The position numbers and the translations under genes are program-made. A stretch of 64,000 nucleotides of DNA, taken from contig CAMDGX010000004.1 in the NCBI GenBank assembly GCA_945897825.1, positions 26,128-90,127 on the forward strand, written 5' to 3'. The notes under the pieces are model-generated. The model did not search any database. It saw only the letters and a program-made list of their open reading frames with translations, and was not told the origin of the DNA. Positions 53,379 through 62,553 of the stretch are shown one piece after another (position 1 is the first letter of the stretch; each line of letters opens with the position of its first letter). The stretch is from Asaia bogorensis (GTDB taxonomy: Bacteria > Pseudomonadota > Alphaproteobacteria > Acetobacterales > Acetobacteraceae).

Positions 53379-55481
53379 GTGCGAGACTTTGCATCGGCGC
53401 GGCAAGGTGGCTATGCCGCGGCCGCCCTGCTGGGCGCAGCGTTCCTGTGGCTTCAGCTGCCGCTCGACGTGCTGTTGGGGACCGGTGCGGTCTGGCTGGC
53501 CCCGCAGGCCGACCTTGCCCAGAACCTGGGCGGGCACCTGGCGTTCCAGCAGGAGCCCTGGCGGTGGCCGCCGCTGCTGGTGCGCAACATGCTATGGCCA
53601 GGGGGCGTCAGCATCGCGCTGACCGACAGCAACCCGCTGTTCTCGGTTGTCGCCAAGCTTGTTGCGGGCATCGTCGGACGGCCGGTGAACCTGTTCGGGC
53701 TGTGGTTCGCGCTGTGCTGGCTGCTGCAGCCGGTCGCGTCCGTCTATGCGGTGCGCAGCATGGGCGCGACGTCGCTCGGCGCCGCGCTGGCGGCCGCGGC
53801 GATTGGGCTGTGCTTTCCGGCGCTGCTGGCGCGGGTCGGGCTCGAGAACCTTGGCCACATCAACCTGCTGGGCCATTTCCTGCTGCTGGCGGGCCTGGGA
53901 TGGTCGATCCGGATGGTCAGGGGCGCCGGGGCGCGATGGTGGCAGGCGGCGCTGCTGGCGACCGTTGCGATCTTCATCCATCCCTTCCTGTTCGTGCTGC
54001 TGTGCAGCCTGTTCGCGCCGCCGGTGATCGCCTGTGTTCTGGCGCGGCGCGGCGTGGCCGGGGCGGTGGCGGGGTTCCTTGCCAGCACGGCGCTGCCCTA
54101 CGGGCTGTTCGCCATCGTCGCGGGGACGACCGGCGGCGGGGATTTCGGCTACGGCGTGTTCTCGATGAACCTGGCCTCGCCGTTCTGGCCGCAGCTGTCG
54201 GGGGTGTTCGGATCCGATCTTCCGGTGGTCGACGCGACCCAGGGGCAGTACGAGGGCTTCAACTACCTGGGCGCTGGCGCGCTGCTGTTGCTGGGCGTGG
54301 CGGTAGCGTTGTTGGCCGCGCGCCGCCGCTCCGTTCCGCACTGGCGAAACTGGATCGGCCACGCACTGGTGCTGCTGGCGCTGACGGGGATGGCGGTCAG
54401 CCACAAGGTGTATCTCGGCCCCTGGGCGATCGTCGCGATCGACGCCAGCATCATCGATCGCGTGATGGGGCCGGTGCGCGCCAGTGGGCGGCTGTTCTGG
54501 CCGGCCGGGTACATGCTGGCTCTCGCGCCCATCGCGGTTCTCGAGCGCAGGTTGTCCCGCCCGTGGCTGCTGGCCGTGCTCGGCATCGCCGTCGTGCTGC
54601 AATGGGTCGACACGCAGCCGCTGCGCGAGAAGTTCCGCTTCTATCTGGCGGGGGGTGGCGGCGCGAGCGACCTTGTGCCGCTGCCGCCGGAAGCCACCCT
54701 CCTTGCCACCGCGACGTATTGCGGGCCGCTGGGCGAGGTGGGCGTGCATGTGGACCGGCTGCGGTTGGCGGCGGTGCGCGCGGGGCTGAACCTCAGCGAT
54801 GTGCGCCTGTCCCGCAGCCCTCCCGGCATGACATGCGAGCGCATGAACAGCGACGCCCTGGAACTCGGCCTGCGCCCGGGCGAGGTGCGGGGCTTCGTGG
54901 GCGACATCGCGAAGGCCAGCCTGCGCAGCGAGTTGCTGGGACCGGACGCTGCCTGCCGGGAATCGCGCGACATGCTGCTCTGCGGGGCGGCAGGCCTGGT
55001 GGATGGGGAGAAGACGCGCATCGGGGCTCCGGTGCCCCGGCTGTTGCCTGGCCATGTGATCGACGGCGAGGCGCTGGCGCCCTTCCTCGGCTGGGGATGG
55101 GTCGGCGACGAGCGCGGCGGTTTGTGGTCGAAGGGGTCCAGGGCGGTCCTGGTGTTCCGGATGCCCGAGGTTCCGGGAGCAACACGCCGGGTTCGCCTGG
55201 TGGTGGAGGGGATCGGTCGGCGCAAGGGGGACGCAAGCCGCGTTCAGGTGGCGGTGGGCGCGAACCGGTGGCCGAAATCCGAGCTGGCCTTCGTGCCCGC
55301 CGACCTCGCCGACCTCACCGCGTCCGGCATCGACCTCGATGTGCCGCCGGATGTCGGCCCTGGCGAGATCGTGCGGATCGTGATTTCGATCCCTGCGCCG
55401 GTCGATCCGCGCGTGCGGGGCATGGCAATGCCGGTGCGCTGGGCCGGTATCCGGTTGCTTGGGCTTGCGGCGCTGCCCTGA
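53379..55481 (+). CDS. Multi-pass membrane protein with soluble C-terminal domain (DUF6311-like)
   Basis: About 700 residues. The first 470 have some 11-12 membrane spans; near the N terminus A-D-L-A-Q-N-L-G-G-H-L-A-F-Q and later S-N-P-L-F-S and G-L-E-N-L-G-H-I-N recall GT-C glycosyltransferase or oligosaccharyltransferase-like proteins. The C-terminal 230 residues are soluble and beta-rich. GTG at 53379 has GGAGG ten bases upstream; nothing better was found. It separates the helicase and pdeM genes of the repair set, where it does not seem to belong. Function unknown. Confidence 0.65.
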   Translation: MRDFASARQGGYAAAALLGAAFLWLQLPLDVLLGTGAVWLAPQADLAQNLGGHLAFQQEPWRWPPLLVRNMLWPGGVSIALTDSNPLFSVVAKLVAGIVGRPVNLFGLWFALCWLLQPVASVYAVRSMGATSLGAALAAAAIGLCFPALLARVGLENLGHINLLGHFLLLAGLGWSIRMVRGAGARWWQAALLATVAIFIHPFLFVLLCSLFAPPVIACVLARRGVAGAVAGFLASTALPYGLFAIVAGTTGGGDFGYGVFSMNLASPFWPQLSGVFGSDLPVVDATQGQYEGFNYLGAGALLLLGVAVALLAARRRSVPHWRNWIGHALVLLALTGMAVSHKVYLGPWAIVAIDASIIDRVMGPVRASGRLFWPAGYMLALAPIAVLERRLSRPWLLAVLGIAVVLQWVDTQPLREKFRFYLAGGGGASDLVPLPPEATLLATATYCGPLGEVGVHVDRLRLAAVRAGLNLSDVRLSRSPPGMTCERMNSDALELGLRPGEVRGFVGDIAKASLRSELLGPDAACRESRDMLLCGAAGLVDGEKTRIGAPVPRLLPGHVIDGEALAPFLGWGWVGDERGGLWSKGSRAVLVFRMPEVPGATRRVRLVVEGIGRRKGDASRVQVAVGANRWPKSELAFVPADLADLTASGIDLDVPPDVGPGEIVRIVISIPAPVDPRVRGMAMPVRWAGIRLLGLAALP

Positions 55482-55547
55482 TGCGCGCCCGGTGCCGGGC
55501 GAGGCGGGATGGCTTGAGCCGGCGGCGCCTTGCGGCTTGAATGGGCG

Positions 55548-56258
55548 ATGGATTTCGAACCGCTTTGCCTGGCCGACGCGCAACTGATGCTCGATCCCGG
55601 CGGGGCCGTCGTCTGGCCGGCGCGACGGCTGATGGCGGTGGCCGACCTGCACCTGGAGAAAGGCACCGCGGCGGCGGCGAAGGGCAGCTTGCTGCCGCCC
55701 TGGGACAGCGCGGCGACGCTGGATCGCCTCGCCCTGCTGGTGCGGCGCCACCAGCCGGCGACCACGGTGCTGCTGGGGGATTCGTTCCATGACCGCGCGG
55801 GCGCGGCGCGGCTGCGCCCAGCGGAGCGTGCGCGTCTGGCGCTGATCGGGCAGGCGACGGCGCTGGTCTGGGTGCGCGGCAACCACGACCCGGACGCGCC
55901 GGCCGATGTGCCGGGCGAGGCGGTGGCGGAGCTGGCGATCGGCGCGCTGGTGTTCCGCCACCAGGCCGAGCCTGGCGCGCGGCACGAGGTCAGCGGCCAT
56001 TTCCACCCCAAGGCGAGCATCCCGACGCGGGGCGCCGTGGTGTCGCGCCCGTGCTTCGTGGCGGACGCCAACAGGCTGATCCTGCCGGCGCTGGGGGCGT
56101 ATACCGGCGGGCTCGACGTGCACGACGCGGCGATCGCCGGGCTGTTCCCGCGCGGCGGGCGGGTGTTCCTGCTGGGGCAGGACCGGCTGTTCGGCTTTCC
56201 GTTCGCGGGGCGCGCCGGATTGCATTTGCCGGCCGGGCAATCCGCCCTCAAGCTGTAG
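55548..56258 (+). CDS. pdeM: Ligase-associated endonuclease PdeM (calcineurin-like phosphoesterase)
   Basis: 236 residues. Binuclear phosphoesterase motifs: A-D-L-H-L-E-K-G at 32-39 (Asp33, His35), L-G-D-S-F-H near 75-80, R-G-N-H-D-P near 112-117 and G-H-F-H-P-K near 154-159. In the known bacterial repair set the homologue is a manganese-dependent DNA endonuclease/phosphodiesterase. Start at M-D-F-E-P-L; an upstream in-frame start at 55530 is less likely. Followed after 25 bp by the serine hydrolase gene. Confidence 0.88.
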   Translation: MDFEPLCLADAQLMLDPGGAVVWPARRLMAVADLHLEKGTAAAAKGSLLPPWDSAATLDRLALLVRRHQPATTVLLGDSFHDRAGAARLRPAERARLALIGQATALVWVRGNHDPDAPADVPGEAVAELAIGALVFRHQAEPGARHEVSGHFHPKASIPTRGAVVSRPCFVADANRLILPALGAYTGGLDVHDAAIAGLFPRGGRVFLLGQDRLFGFPFAGRAGLHLPAGQSALKL

Positions 56259-56283
56259 GCGTTCCGACCGGAGACCGACACAC

Positions 56284-57666
56284 ATGGCCGACTGGCTCGC
56301 CCCCGCGCTCGCCTATATCCCGCAATGGATCGCCCACCAGCGGCGCATCACCGAGATGCCCGGCATCGCGGTCGCCGTCGCGCAGGGCGGCAAGCTGGTG
56401 CTCGACCGGGCCTTCGGCGTCGCCAACCTGGCGACCGGCGAGGCGCTGACGCCGGCGCACCGGTTCCGCGTTGCCTCGCATTCCAAGACCTTTACCACCG
56501 TCGGCATCCTGCGCCTGCTGGAGGCGGGCCGGCTGCGGCTGGACGACGCGGCGGGGCAGCATGTCGAGGGGCTGCATCCCGAGGTGGGGGCCGCGACCAT
56601 CGCCCAGCTGCTCAGCCACACCGCCGGCATCGTGCGCGACGGCGACGATACCGGACAGTGGCAGGACCGGCGGCCATTCCTGAACGAGACGGAATTGCGC
56701 GCGGCGCTGGCGCTGCCGCCGGTGATCCCGGCCAACACCCGCATGAAGTACAGCAACCACGCCTTCGGGCTCGCCGGGCTGGTGATCGCGGCGGTGACGG
56801 ACGAGGCCTACAACGACTGGATCGCGCGCGAGGTGGTGAAGAAGGCGGGGCTGGAGAATACCGCCCCCGACGCGCCGGTGGGTCCCAAGGTGAAGACCAG
56901 CCGGGGCCATTCCTCCAAATGGGCGGTCGGCGAGCGGCTGGTAATCCCGGCCGACAACTGCACCCATGCGCTGGCCTCGGCCACCGGGTTCCTCTCCACC
57001 GCCGGGGATCTCGCGCGCTTCTATGCCACGCTCGATCCGGCCGCCCCCAAGAGCCTGCTGTCGGCGGCGAGCCGGCGGGAGATGACGCGCAGGCACTGGG
57101 CGATTCCGGACACCGCCGGGGAGCGCGCCTACGGCCTCGGCACCATCCACAGCCGCGTGGGCGGCGCGGCCGATGGGTGGGACATGGTCGGCCATTCCGG
57201 CGGGTTCCAGGGCGTGAAGACGCAGACGGCCACCATCCCGTCGCAGAAGCTCACGGTCTCGGTGCTGACCAACGCGGCGGACGGCAACCCGCAGCTGCTG
57301 CTGGAAGGCGTGGTGCACATCCTGCGCGCCTTCGCCCAGCACGGGCCGCCGGCCAAGTCGGTCGCGGACTGGACCGGGCGCTGGTGGTCGCTGTGGGACG
57401 CCGTCGACCTGGTGCCGATGGGCAACCAGGTGATGGTCGCCGCCCCCGGGCAGGCGAACCCCTTCGCCGACGTGGCGGAACTGGCAGTCACCGGGGCGGA
57501 CGAGGCGGTGATCCGCAAGGCCGGCGGCTTCGGCAGCCACGGTGAGGCGGCGCGGCTGGTGCGCGGGCGCGGCGGCAAGCTGGCATCCGTGGTGATCGCC
57601 GGCGGCAAGCTGGTCGACGAGGCGGCCATCGGCAAGGAGTTGCGCGCCCGCTACGGCGCCGGCTGA
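56284..57666 (+). CDS. Beta-lactamase-family serine hydrolase (class C / esterase type)
   Basis: 460 residues. S-H-S-K at 65-68 (nucleophile Ser65 and Lys68), Y-S-N near 157-159 and H-S-G near 305-307 complete the class C penicillin-binding fold. There is no N-terminal signal peptide, arguing against a secreted beta-lactamase and for an intracellular esterase, D-aminopeptidase or amidase. The C-terminal 110 residues look like a separate beta domain. GGAG precedes the ATG. Confidence 0.87.
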   Translation: MADWLAPALAYIPQWIAHQRRITEMPGIAVAVAQGGKLVLDRAFGVANLATGEALTPAHRFRVASHSKTFTTVGILRLLEAGRLRLDDAAGQHVEGLHPEVGAATIAQLLSHTAGIVRDGDDTGQWQDRRPFLNETELRAALALPPVIPANTRMKYSNHAFGLAGLVIAAVTDEAYNDWIAREVVKKAGLENTAPDAPVGPKVKTSRGHSSKWAVGERLVIPADNCTHALASATGFLSTAGDLARFYATLDPAAPKSLLSAASRREMTRRHWAIPDTAGERAYGLGTIHSRVGGAADGWDMVGHSGGFQGVKTQTATIPSQKLTVSVLTNAADGNPQLLLEGVVHILRAFAQHGPPAKSVADWTGRWWSLWDAVDLVPMGNQVMVAAPGQANPFADVAELAVTGADEAVIRKAGGFGSHGEAARLVRGRGGKLASVVIAGGKLVDEAAIGKELRARYGAG

Positions 57667-57706
57667 GGCTGGTGCGGCGGGGGCGCCACCCCCATATGAC
57701 GGCGAT

Positions 57707-59152
57707 GTGTTCGCCATCTTCACCGCCCCTGCCGTGACGACTCCCACCCAACCTGCGCCCGTGCTGCTTTGGCTGCGGCGGGAGCTGCGGCTGGCCGACA
57801 ACCCGGCCCTGCTGGCGGCCCTGGCGAGCGGGCGGGCGGTGGTTCCGGTGTTCGTGCTGGACGAGGCGAGCCCCGCGGCATGGGCGCCGGGCGGGGCCAG
57901 CCGCTGGTGGCTGCACCACAGCCTCGCGGCGCTGCAGGCCGATATCGCGGCGCGGGGCGGGCGGCTGTTGCTGCGCCGCGGCCGGTTCGCAGAGGTTATC
58001 CCGCGACTGGCCGCCGAGATCGGCGCCTCGGAGGTGCATGCCGGCCTTCCCACCGAGCCGTGGGCGCGCGCGGCCTATCGGGAGGTGATCGCGGCCCTCG
58101 GGCCGGTGAAGCTGCACTGCCACATGACCAGCCTGCTGCACCACCCCGACCGGCTGTGCACACAGGCCGGCACGCCCTATGGCGTGTTCTCGCCGTTCGG
58201 GCGGGCCTTGCGCGCGGCGGTCGCGGTGCCGTCGGCGGAAGCCGCGCCGGAGCATTTGCCGCCGGGGCCGCCGGTCGCCTCCGACACCTTGGACTCCTGG
58301 GGCCTGCTGCCGAACGCGCCCGACTGGGCCGGCGGTCTGCGCGCAACCTGGACGCCGGGCGAGGCCGGGGCGCAGGCGCGGCTCGCCGCCTTCGTGGAAC
58401 ACGCGCTGGACGGGTATCGCGCCGGGCGCGACCTGCCCGGCCGCGAGGCGACGTCGCGCCTGTCGCCGCATTTCGCCTGGGGCGAGATCTCGCCGCGGCA
58501 GGTGTGGCAAGCGGGTGCTGCCTGCGAGAAGTTCCGCGACGAGGTGCTGTGGCGCGAATTCGCCGCCCACCTGCTGTGGCACCACCCCAACCTGCCGGAG
58601 TCGCCGCTGCGCGCCGAGTTCGCTGCCATGCCATGGCGCAAGGACCCGGCCGGGCTGCGCGCCTGGCAGCGCGGGCGCACCGGCATTCCGATCGTCGACG
58701 CCGGCATGCGCCAGCTGTGGCAGACCGGCTGGATGCACAACCGGGTGCGGATGATCGTGGCGAGCTTCCTGGTGAAGCACCTGCTGCTGCCCTGGCAGGA
58801 CGGCGAGGCATGGTTCTGGGACACGCTGGTCGATGCCGACCTCGCCCAGAACGCCGCCTCCTGGCAATGGGTGGCCGGAAGCGGGGCCGATGCCGCACCC
58901 TATTTCCGCGTGTTCAACCCGGTGCTGCAAGGGCGAAAGTTTGACCCGGACGGCGCCTATGTCCGCCGCTTCGTGCCAGAACTGGCCGCCCTGCCCGAGA
59001 GCGTGATCCATGCGCCGTGGGAGGCGCCGGCGCTGGTGCTGCAGGCCGCAGGAGTGCGGCTGGGAGCAAACTATCCGGCGCCGATCGTCGACCTCGCGGC
59101 CGGGCGCGACCGCGCGCTGGCGGCCTTCGCCGGGCTGCGCAAGGCGGCGTGA
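57707..59152 (+). CDS. phr: Deoxyribodipyrimidine photolyase
   Basis: 481 residues from a GTG start (a GTG nine codons later is an alternative). Photolyase domain: L-W-L-R-R-E-L-R near 19-26; FAD domain motifs T-P-Y-G-V-F-S-P-F near 155, W-G-E-I-S-P near 255, F-A-A-H-L-L-W-H near 285, G-I-P-I-V-D-A-G-M-R near 325, W-M-H-N-R near 343 and P-Y-F-R-V-F-N-P near 403. Repairs UV cyclobutane dimers using blue light. Its stop overlaps the next gene by one base (TGATG), so the phosphoesterase gene is coupled. Confidence 0.92.
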   Translation: MFAIFTAPAVTTPTQPAPVLLWLRRELRLADNPALLAALASGRAVVPVFVLDEASPAAWAPGGASRWWLHHSLAALQADIAARGGRLLLRRGRFAEVIPRLAAEIGASEVHAGLPTEPWARAAYREVIAALGPVKLHCHMTSLLHHPDRLCTQAGTPYGVFSPFGRALRAAVAVPSAEAAPEHLPPGPPVASDTLDSWGLLPNAPDWAGGLRATWTPGEAGAQARLAAFVEHALDGYRAGRDLPGREATSRLSPHFAWGEISPRQVWQAGAACEKFRDEVLWREFAAHLLWHHPNLPESPLRAEFAAMPWRKDPAGLRAWQRGRTGIPIVDAGMRQLWQTGWMHNRVRMIVASFLVKHLLLPWQDGEAWFWDTLVDADLAQNAASWQWVAGSGADAAPYFRVFNPVLQGRKFDPDGAYVRRFVPELAALPESVIHAPWEAPALVLQAAGVRLGANYPAPIVDLAAGRDRALAAFAGLRKAA

Positions 59153-59880
59153 TGCCCCAGGACAGTGCAGCCCCGGCGCGCCTGCCGCCCACCGCCCTGC
59201 CGGCGGCCGTTCCGGTGCGCGTGGTCGGCGACGTGCATGGCGACGCGCGCGCCTTCGCCATGGCCGTCGAGACCGACCGATTCGTGATCCAACTGGGCGA
59301 CATCGTCGACTATGGGCCGGACAGCGCGGAGGCGATGCGCATCGCCCTGCGCCTGGTCGAATCCGGCCGCGGCGTGTTCCTGCTGGGCAACCACGACCAC
59401 AAGCTGCGCCGGGCGCTGGCGGGCCGCGACGTGCGTATCGGGCCGGAACTGGCGGCCACCCTGCGCCAGATGGATCCGGATCTGCGCAGCCAGGCCGCGG
59501 CGGCGATCGACCGCGCGCCGGTGTGGCTCCGCCAGGAGGCCGCCGACGGCAGTGCCCGCCTGTTCGTCCATGGCGCCTTCCACACCGACATGCTGCGCGC
59601 CGACCCGCCGGTGCTGCCGGAAGGGCGGGTGCACGGCGTGCTGGCGCGCGCGCTCTATGGGCAAACGACCGGGCGCATGCAAGCCGACGGCTACCCGGAG
59701 CGGGTGCTGCACTGGGTCGACCACATCCCCGCGGGCATGACCGTCTATGTCGGGCACGACCGGCGCAGCGCCGACGGGCGGCCCTATGTCCGCGCCGGGC
59801 GGGGGGGTGGCACGGCGGTATTCCTGGACACCGGCGCCGGCAAGGGCGGGCATCTTTCCTGGATCGACCTGCCGTCATAG
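59152..59880 (+). CDS. Metallophosphoesterase (symmetrical-phosphatase/PP-type)
   Basis: 242 residues. G-D-V-H-G-D near 26-31, L-G-D-I-V-D-Y-G near 49-56, L-G-N-H-D-H-K near 78-84 and V-G-H-D-R near 200 define a calcineurin-like dimetal site similar to serine/threonine phosphatase or Ap4A-hydrolase-like proteins. Encoded directly after photolyase, so it may act in repair or nucleotide clean-up; unproven. Second phosphoesterase in the island. Confidence 0.85.
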   Translation: MPQDSAAPARLPPTALPAAVPVRVVGDVHGDARAFAMAVETDRFVIQLGDIVDYGPDSAEAMRIALRLVESGRGVFLLGNHDHKLRRALAGRDVRIGPELAATLRQMDPDLRSQAAAAIDRAPVWLRQEAADGSARLFVHGAFHTDMLRADPPVLPEGRVHGVLARALYGQTTGRMQADGYPERVLHWVDHIPAGMTVYVGHDRRSADGRPYVRAGRGGGTAVFLDTGAGKGGHLSWIDLPS

Positions 59881-59911
59881 ATTTCGATGCGTAACTCGTC
59901 GGGGGCCGGCC

Positions 59912-60280
59912 ATGGCATCGATCCGCTACCTCGTGCACGACGTGCCGGCGGCGATCACCTTCTATACGGGGCACCTCGGCTTCGCGCTGCGCCAGCAGTT
60001 CGGCCCGGCCATGGCGATCCTGGCCAGGGACGACCTGACCCTCTGGCTCGCCGGCCCCATGGCCTCCGCCGCCAAGCCGATGCCGGACGGGCGCCAGCCG
60101 GAGGCGGGCGGCTGGGCGCGGTTCGTGCTGGAGGTGCGGGACCTGCCGGCCCTGGTCGACAGGCTGCGCGCGGCCGGGGTGGCGTTCCGCAACGAGATCG
60201 TCGACGGGCCGGGCGGACGGCAGATCCTGGCCGAGGACCCCTCCGGCAACTGCATCGAGCTGTTCGAGGCGCGGGGGTAG
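59912..60280 (+). CDS. VOC family protein (glyoxalase/dioxygenase fold)
   Basis: 122 residues, one VOC module of two beta-alpha-beta-beta-beta units. Y-L-V-H-D-V-P-A-A-I-T-F-Y near 6-18, the strand F-V-L-E-V-R-D near 72, and the terminal D-P-S-G-N-C-I-E-L-F near 109-118 with the usual Glu metal ligand. The specific reaction is unknown. Start at M-A-S-I-R-Y, with GGGGG nine bases upstream. Confidence 0.85.
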   Translation: MASIRYLVHDVPAAITFYTGHLGFALRQQFGPAMAILARDDLTLWLAGPMASAAKPMPDGRQPEAGGWARFVLEVRDLPALVDRLRAAGVAFRNEIVDGPGGRQILAEDPSGNCIELFEARG

Positions 60281-60404
60281 GCACGGCCGCGTTGGAGCCG
60301 GGTCGGCCGCAACTGTCACAAACCTTCCGGCTGGCACGGGCGCCGCTTCGCGCTACTCTGCACCCCGACCGCCACAGGAGGCCCTGATCAGCGCCCTGCG
60401 CCAA

Positions 60405-60914
60405 TTGCTGCTGATGCGGCACGCCAAGTCGTCGTGGGACGATCCGCGCCTGTCCGACCACGCCCGTCCGCTGAATCCGCGCGGGCGCGCGGCCGCCGCG
60501 GCGATGCGCCGGATGATGCTGGAGGCCGGGCTGGCGCCGGACCTGGTGCTGGTCTCCTCCGCCCGCCGCACCTTGCAGACGCTGGAAGCGCTGGAGCCGT
60601 GGGACGACACGCCGCTGGTGGAACCAATGGACGCGCTGTATCTCGCCGGACCCGAGCAACTGCTGCAGGTGCTGCGCGGCGTGGCCGAGACGGTGCGCTC
60701 CGTGCTGCTGCTGGGCCACAACCCGGGGCTGCACGACCTCGCCCTGCATCTCGCCGGGCCCGCCGACGGACCGCATCGCCGCCGCCTGGGCGAGGGTTTC
60801 CCGAGCGGGGCGCTGGCCGAGTTCAGCGTTCCGGGCAGTTGGGCCACGCTGGACGAGGGGGGCGGGCGGCTGCTGCGCTTCGTCACCCCGCGCGACCTGC
60901 CCGACGCCGGCTGA
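60405..60914 (+). CDS. SixA-type histidine phosphatase
   Basis: 170 residues from a TTG; catalytic R-H motif L-M-R-H-A-K-S-S-W at the very N terminus and second His in L-G-H-N-P-G near 104. Family members such as SixA remove phosphate from phosphohistidine. The first beta strand should begin a few residues earlier: in frame, I-S-A-L-R-Q precedes, beginning with ATC at 60387 exactly five bases after AGGAGG. A non-AUG start there would give the expected N terminus. The downstream CHAD gene follows at 5 bp. Confidence 0.85.
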   Translation: MLLMRHAKSSWDDPRLSDHARPLNPRGRAAAAAMRRMMLEAGLAPDLVLVSSARRTLQTLEALEPWDDTPLVEPMDALYLAGPEQLLQVLRGVAETVRSVLLLGHNPGLHDLALHLAGPADGPHRRRLGEGFPSGALAEFSVPGSWATLDEGGGRLLRFVTPRDLPDAG

Positions 60915-60919
60915 GCGGC

Positions 60920-62371
60920 GTGCCCGCGGTGGACGCCCTGCCCGTCGCGCTCGTCACCCTGGATCTGGCCCTGCCATCGGCCGAGCTTCCCGCGCTGCGC
61001 CGGCGCCTGGCGCTCGGTCGCGCCCGGCCGGTCTCGATCACATGGCACGACGACGTCGATGGCACGCTGGCCCGCGCCGGGCTCGCCCTCGCAGCCTGGC
61101 GGGAAGGGCGCGCGACCACGTGGCGCGTGGAGGCGATCGTGCCAACCGCCGCACACCCCTGCCCCGTTGGCGCCCCACCACCCCGCCTGGCCGAGGCGCC
61201 GGAGCTGGCAGACCTGCGGGGCATCGCCATGCCCGACCGGCTGATGCCGCTGGACCGGCTGGAGGGGCGCGTGCGCGAGGGGCTCGCGGGCCATGTCGCC
61301 CTGCGCCTGCTGGAAGGGCGCGGCGAGGACGGCACGGCCGTGGCGCGGCTGCAACTTGCGGGGCCGATCGCCGAGACGACCGAGCTGGCCCTGGCACTGG
61401 CCGGATCGCACCGGCTCGGCGTGCCGCCGCGCAGCCTACCGGCCGAGTTGCTGGCCCGCGCCGGGCGGCCCGTGCCGCCGCTCCGGCTGGGCGCCCCGGA
61501 ACTGCCGGCCGGCCTGCCGCCGGGACGCGCCTTCGCGGCAGCCGCCGCGCACCTGCTGGCGGTGCTGCTGCACCACGCCCCGCGCGCCGCCGCGGGCCAA
61601 ACCGGCGAGCCTGTCCACCAGATGCGCGTGGCGCTGCGCCGCCTGCGCGCGCTGGTGTCGCTGTTCCGCCCGGCGGTCGGCTGCCCGGAGCTGGAGGCTG
61701 TGCGCCCCGGGCTCAAGGCATTGGCCACGGCACTCGGCCCGGCGCGCGACTGGGATGTGTTCCTGGCAGGCACCGGTCGCGCCGTCGCCGCGGCGTTTCC
61801 GCAGGAGGACGCGCTCGCGGCCCTGATCGCCGCCGCCGCCGCCCGGCGCGACACCGCCTATGCCGCGCTGGTGCCGCTGCTGGACGGACCGGCGCTGCGC
61901 GAGGTGGCGCTGCGTACCGCGATCCTGGTCCAGGGCCGTCCATGGGAGGGCGTGGTGCCCGACGGCCCGGCCGATACCGCTTCCTTCGGCGATGCCCTGC
62001 TCGCCCGCCGGCTGCGCCGCGTGGCGCGCCGGGCGCGGGGCATCGCGACGATGCCGGAGGCCGCGCTGCACGAGATGCGCCTGGAGGCCAAGCGGCTGCG
62101 CTATGCCGCCGAGGTGTTCGCACCGCTGCATCCGGGCCGCGGGCAGCGCCGCTTCCTCAAGCGCCTGGCCGCGCTGCAGGAGGCGCTGGGCCACTTGAAC
62201 GACGGCGTGGTCGCCACCGTACTGATGCAGGCGCTGGCCGACGCGGGCGGCGATGGGCTGGCAGGCGGCCTGGTGCGCGGCTTCGTCGCGGCCCGTGCGA
62301 CGGACACGCGGGCCCAGGTCGGACGCGCGTGGAAACGGCTGCGCAAGGTGGTGCCGTTCTGGCAGCAATGA
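60920..62371 (+). CDS. CYTH-like/CHAD domain protein
   Basis: 483 residues beginning with GTG. The N-terminal 190 residues look like a degenerate CYTH (triphosphate tunnel) module; the C-terminal part is a CHAD domain with H-Q-M-R-V-A-L-R-R-L-R near 227-237 and H-E-M-R-L-E-A-K-R-L-R-Y near 377-388, the His- and Arg-rich helices that bind polyphosphate. Linked to the SixA phosphatase gene, as often seen, suggesting a shared phosphate or polyphosphate theme. Confidence 0.85.
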   Translation: MPAVDALPVALVTLDLALPSAELPALRRRLALGRARPVSITWHDDVDGTLARAGLALAAWREGRATTWRVEAIVPTAAHPCPVGAPPPRLAEAPELADLRGIAMPDRLMPLDRLEGRVREGLAGHVALRLLEGRGEDGTAVARLQLAGPIAETTELALALAGSHRLGVPPRSLPAELLARAGRPVPPLRLGAPELPAGLPPGRAFAAAAAHLLAVLLHHAPRAAAGQTGEPVHQMRVALRRLRALVSLFRPAVGCPELEAVRPGLKALATALGPARDWDVFLAGTGRAVAAAFPQEDALAALIAAAAARRDTAYAALVPLLDGPALREVALRTAILVQGRPWEGVVPDGPADTASFGDALLARRLRRVARRARGIATMPEAALHEMRLEAKRLRYAAEVFAPLHPGRGQRRFLKRLAALQEALGHLNDGVVATVLMQALADAGGDGLAGGLVRGFVAARATDTRAQVGRAWKRLRKVVPFWQQ

Positions 62372-62471
62372 CACGAATCGTGTCTGCGCTCGATTCGCAC
62401 TCGATTCGCGGAATGATGAATCGAGTGTTGCGCGCAGTTGCTCGCCGCGCTACCTCGTCGCTCGCCCCCCA

Positions 62472-62527
62472 AGGCTGCCCGTACGGGTGGCCGTTCGCCC
62501 CAGGCTGCCCGCAGGGGTGGCCGTTCG
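62472..62527. repeat. Two tandem copies of a 26-bp unit
   Basis: aggctgcccg-tac-gggtggccgttcg at 62472-62497 and aggctgcccg-cag-gggtggccgttcg at 62502-62527, period 30 bp. It lies in the gene-free gap between the CHAD and nuclease-like genes. Confidence 0.75.
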
Positions 62528-62553
62528 AGTGACAACCCCCGAGGGATCACGGC

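Noticed and set aside
53592..56285. Minus-strand ORF of 897 codons opposite the membrane-protein and pdeM genes
   Set aside because: Arg/Gln/His-rich composition typical of antisense GC-rich frames; no domain.
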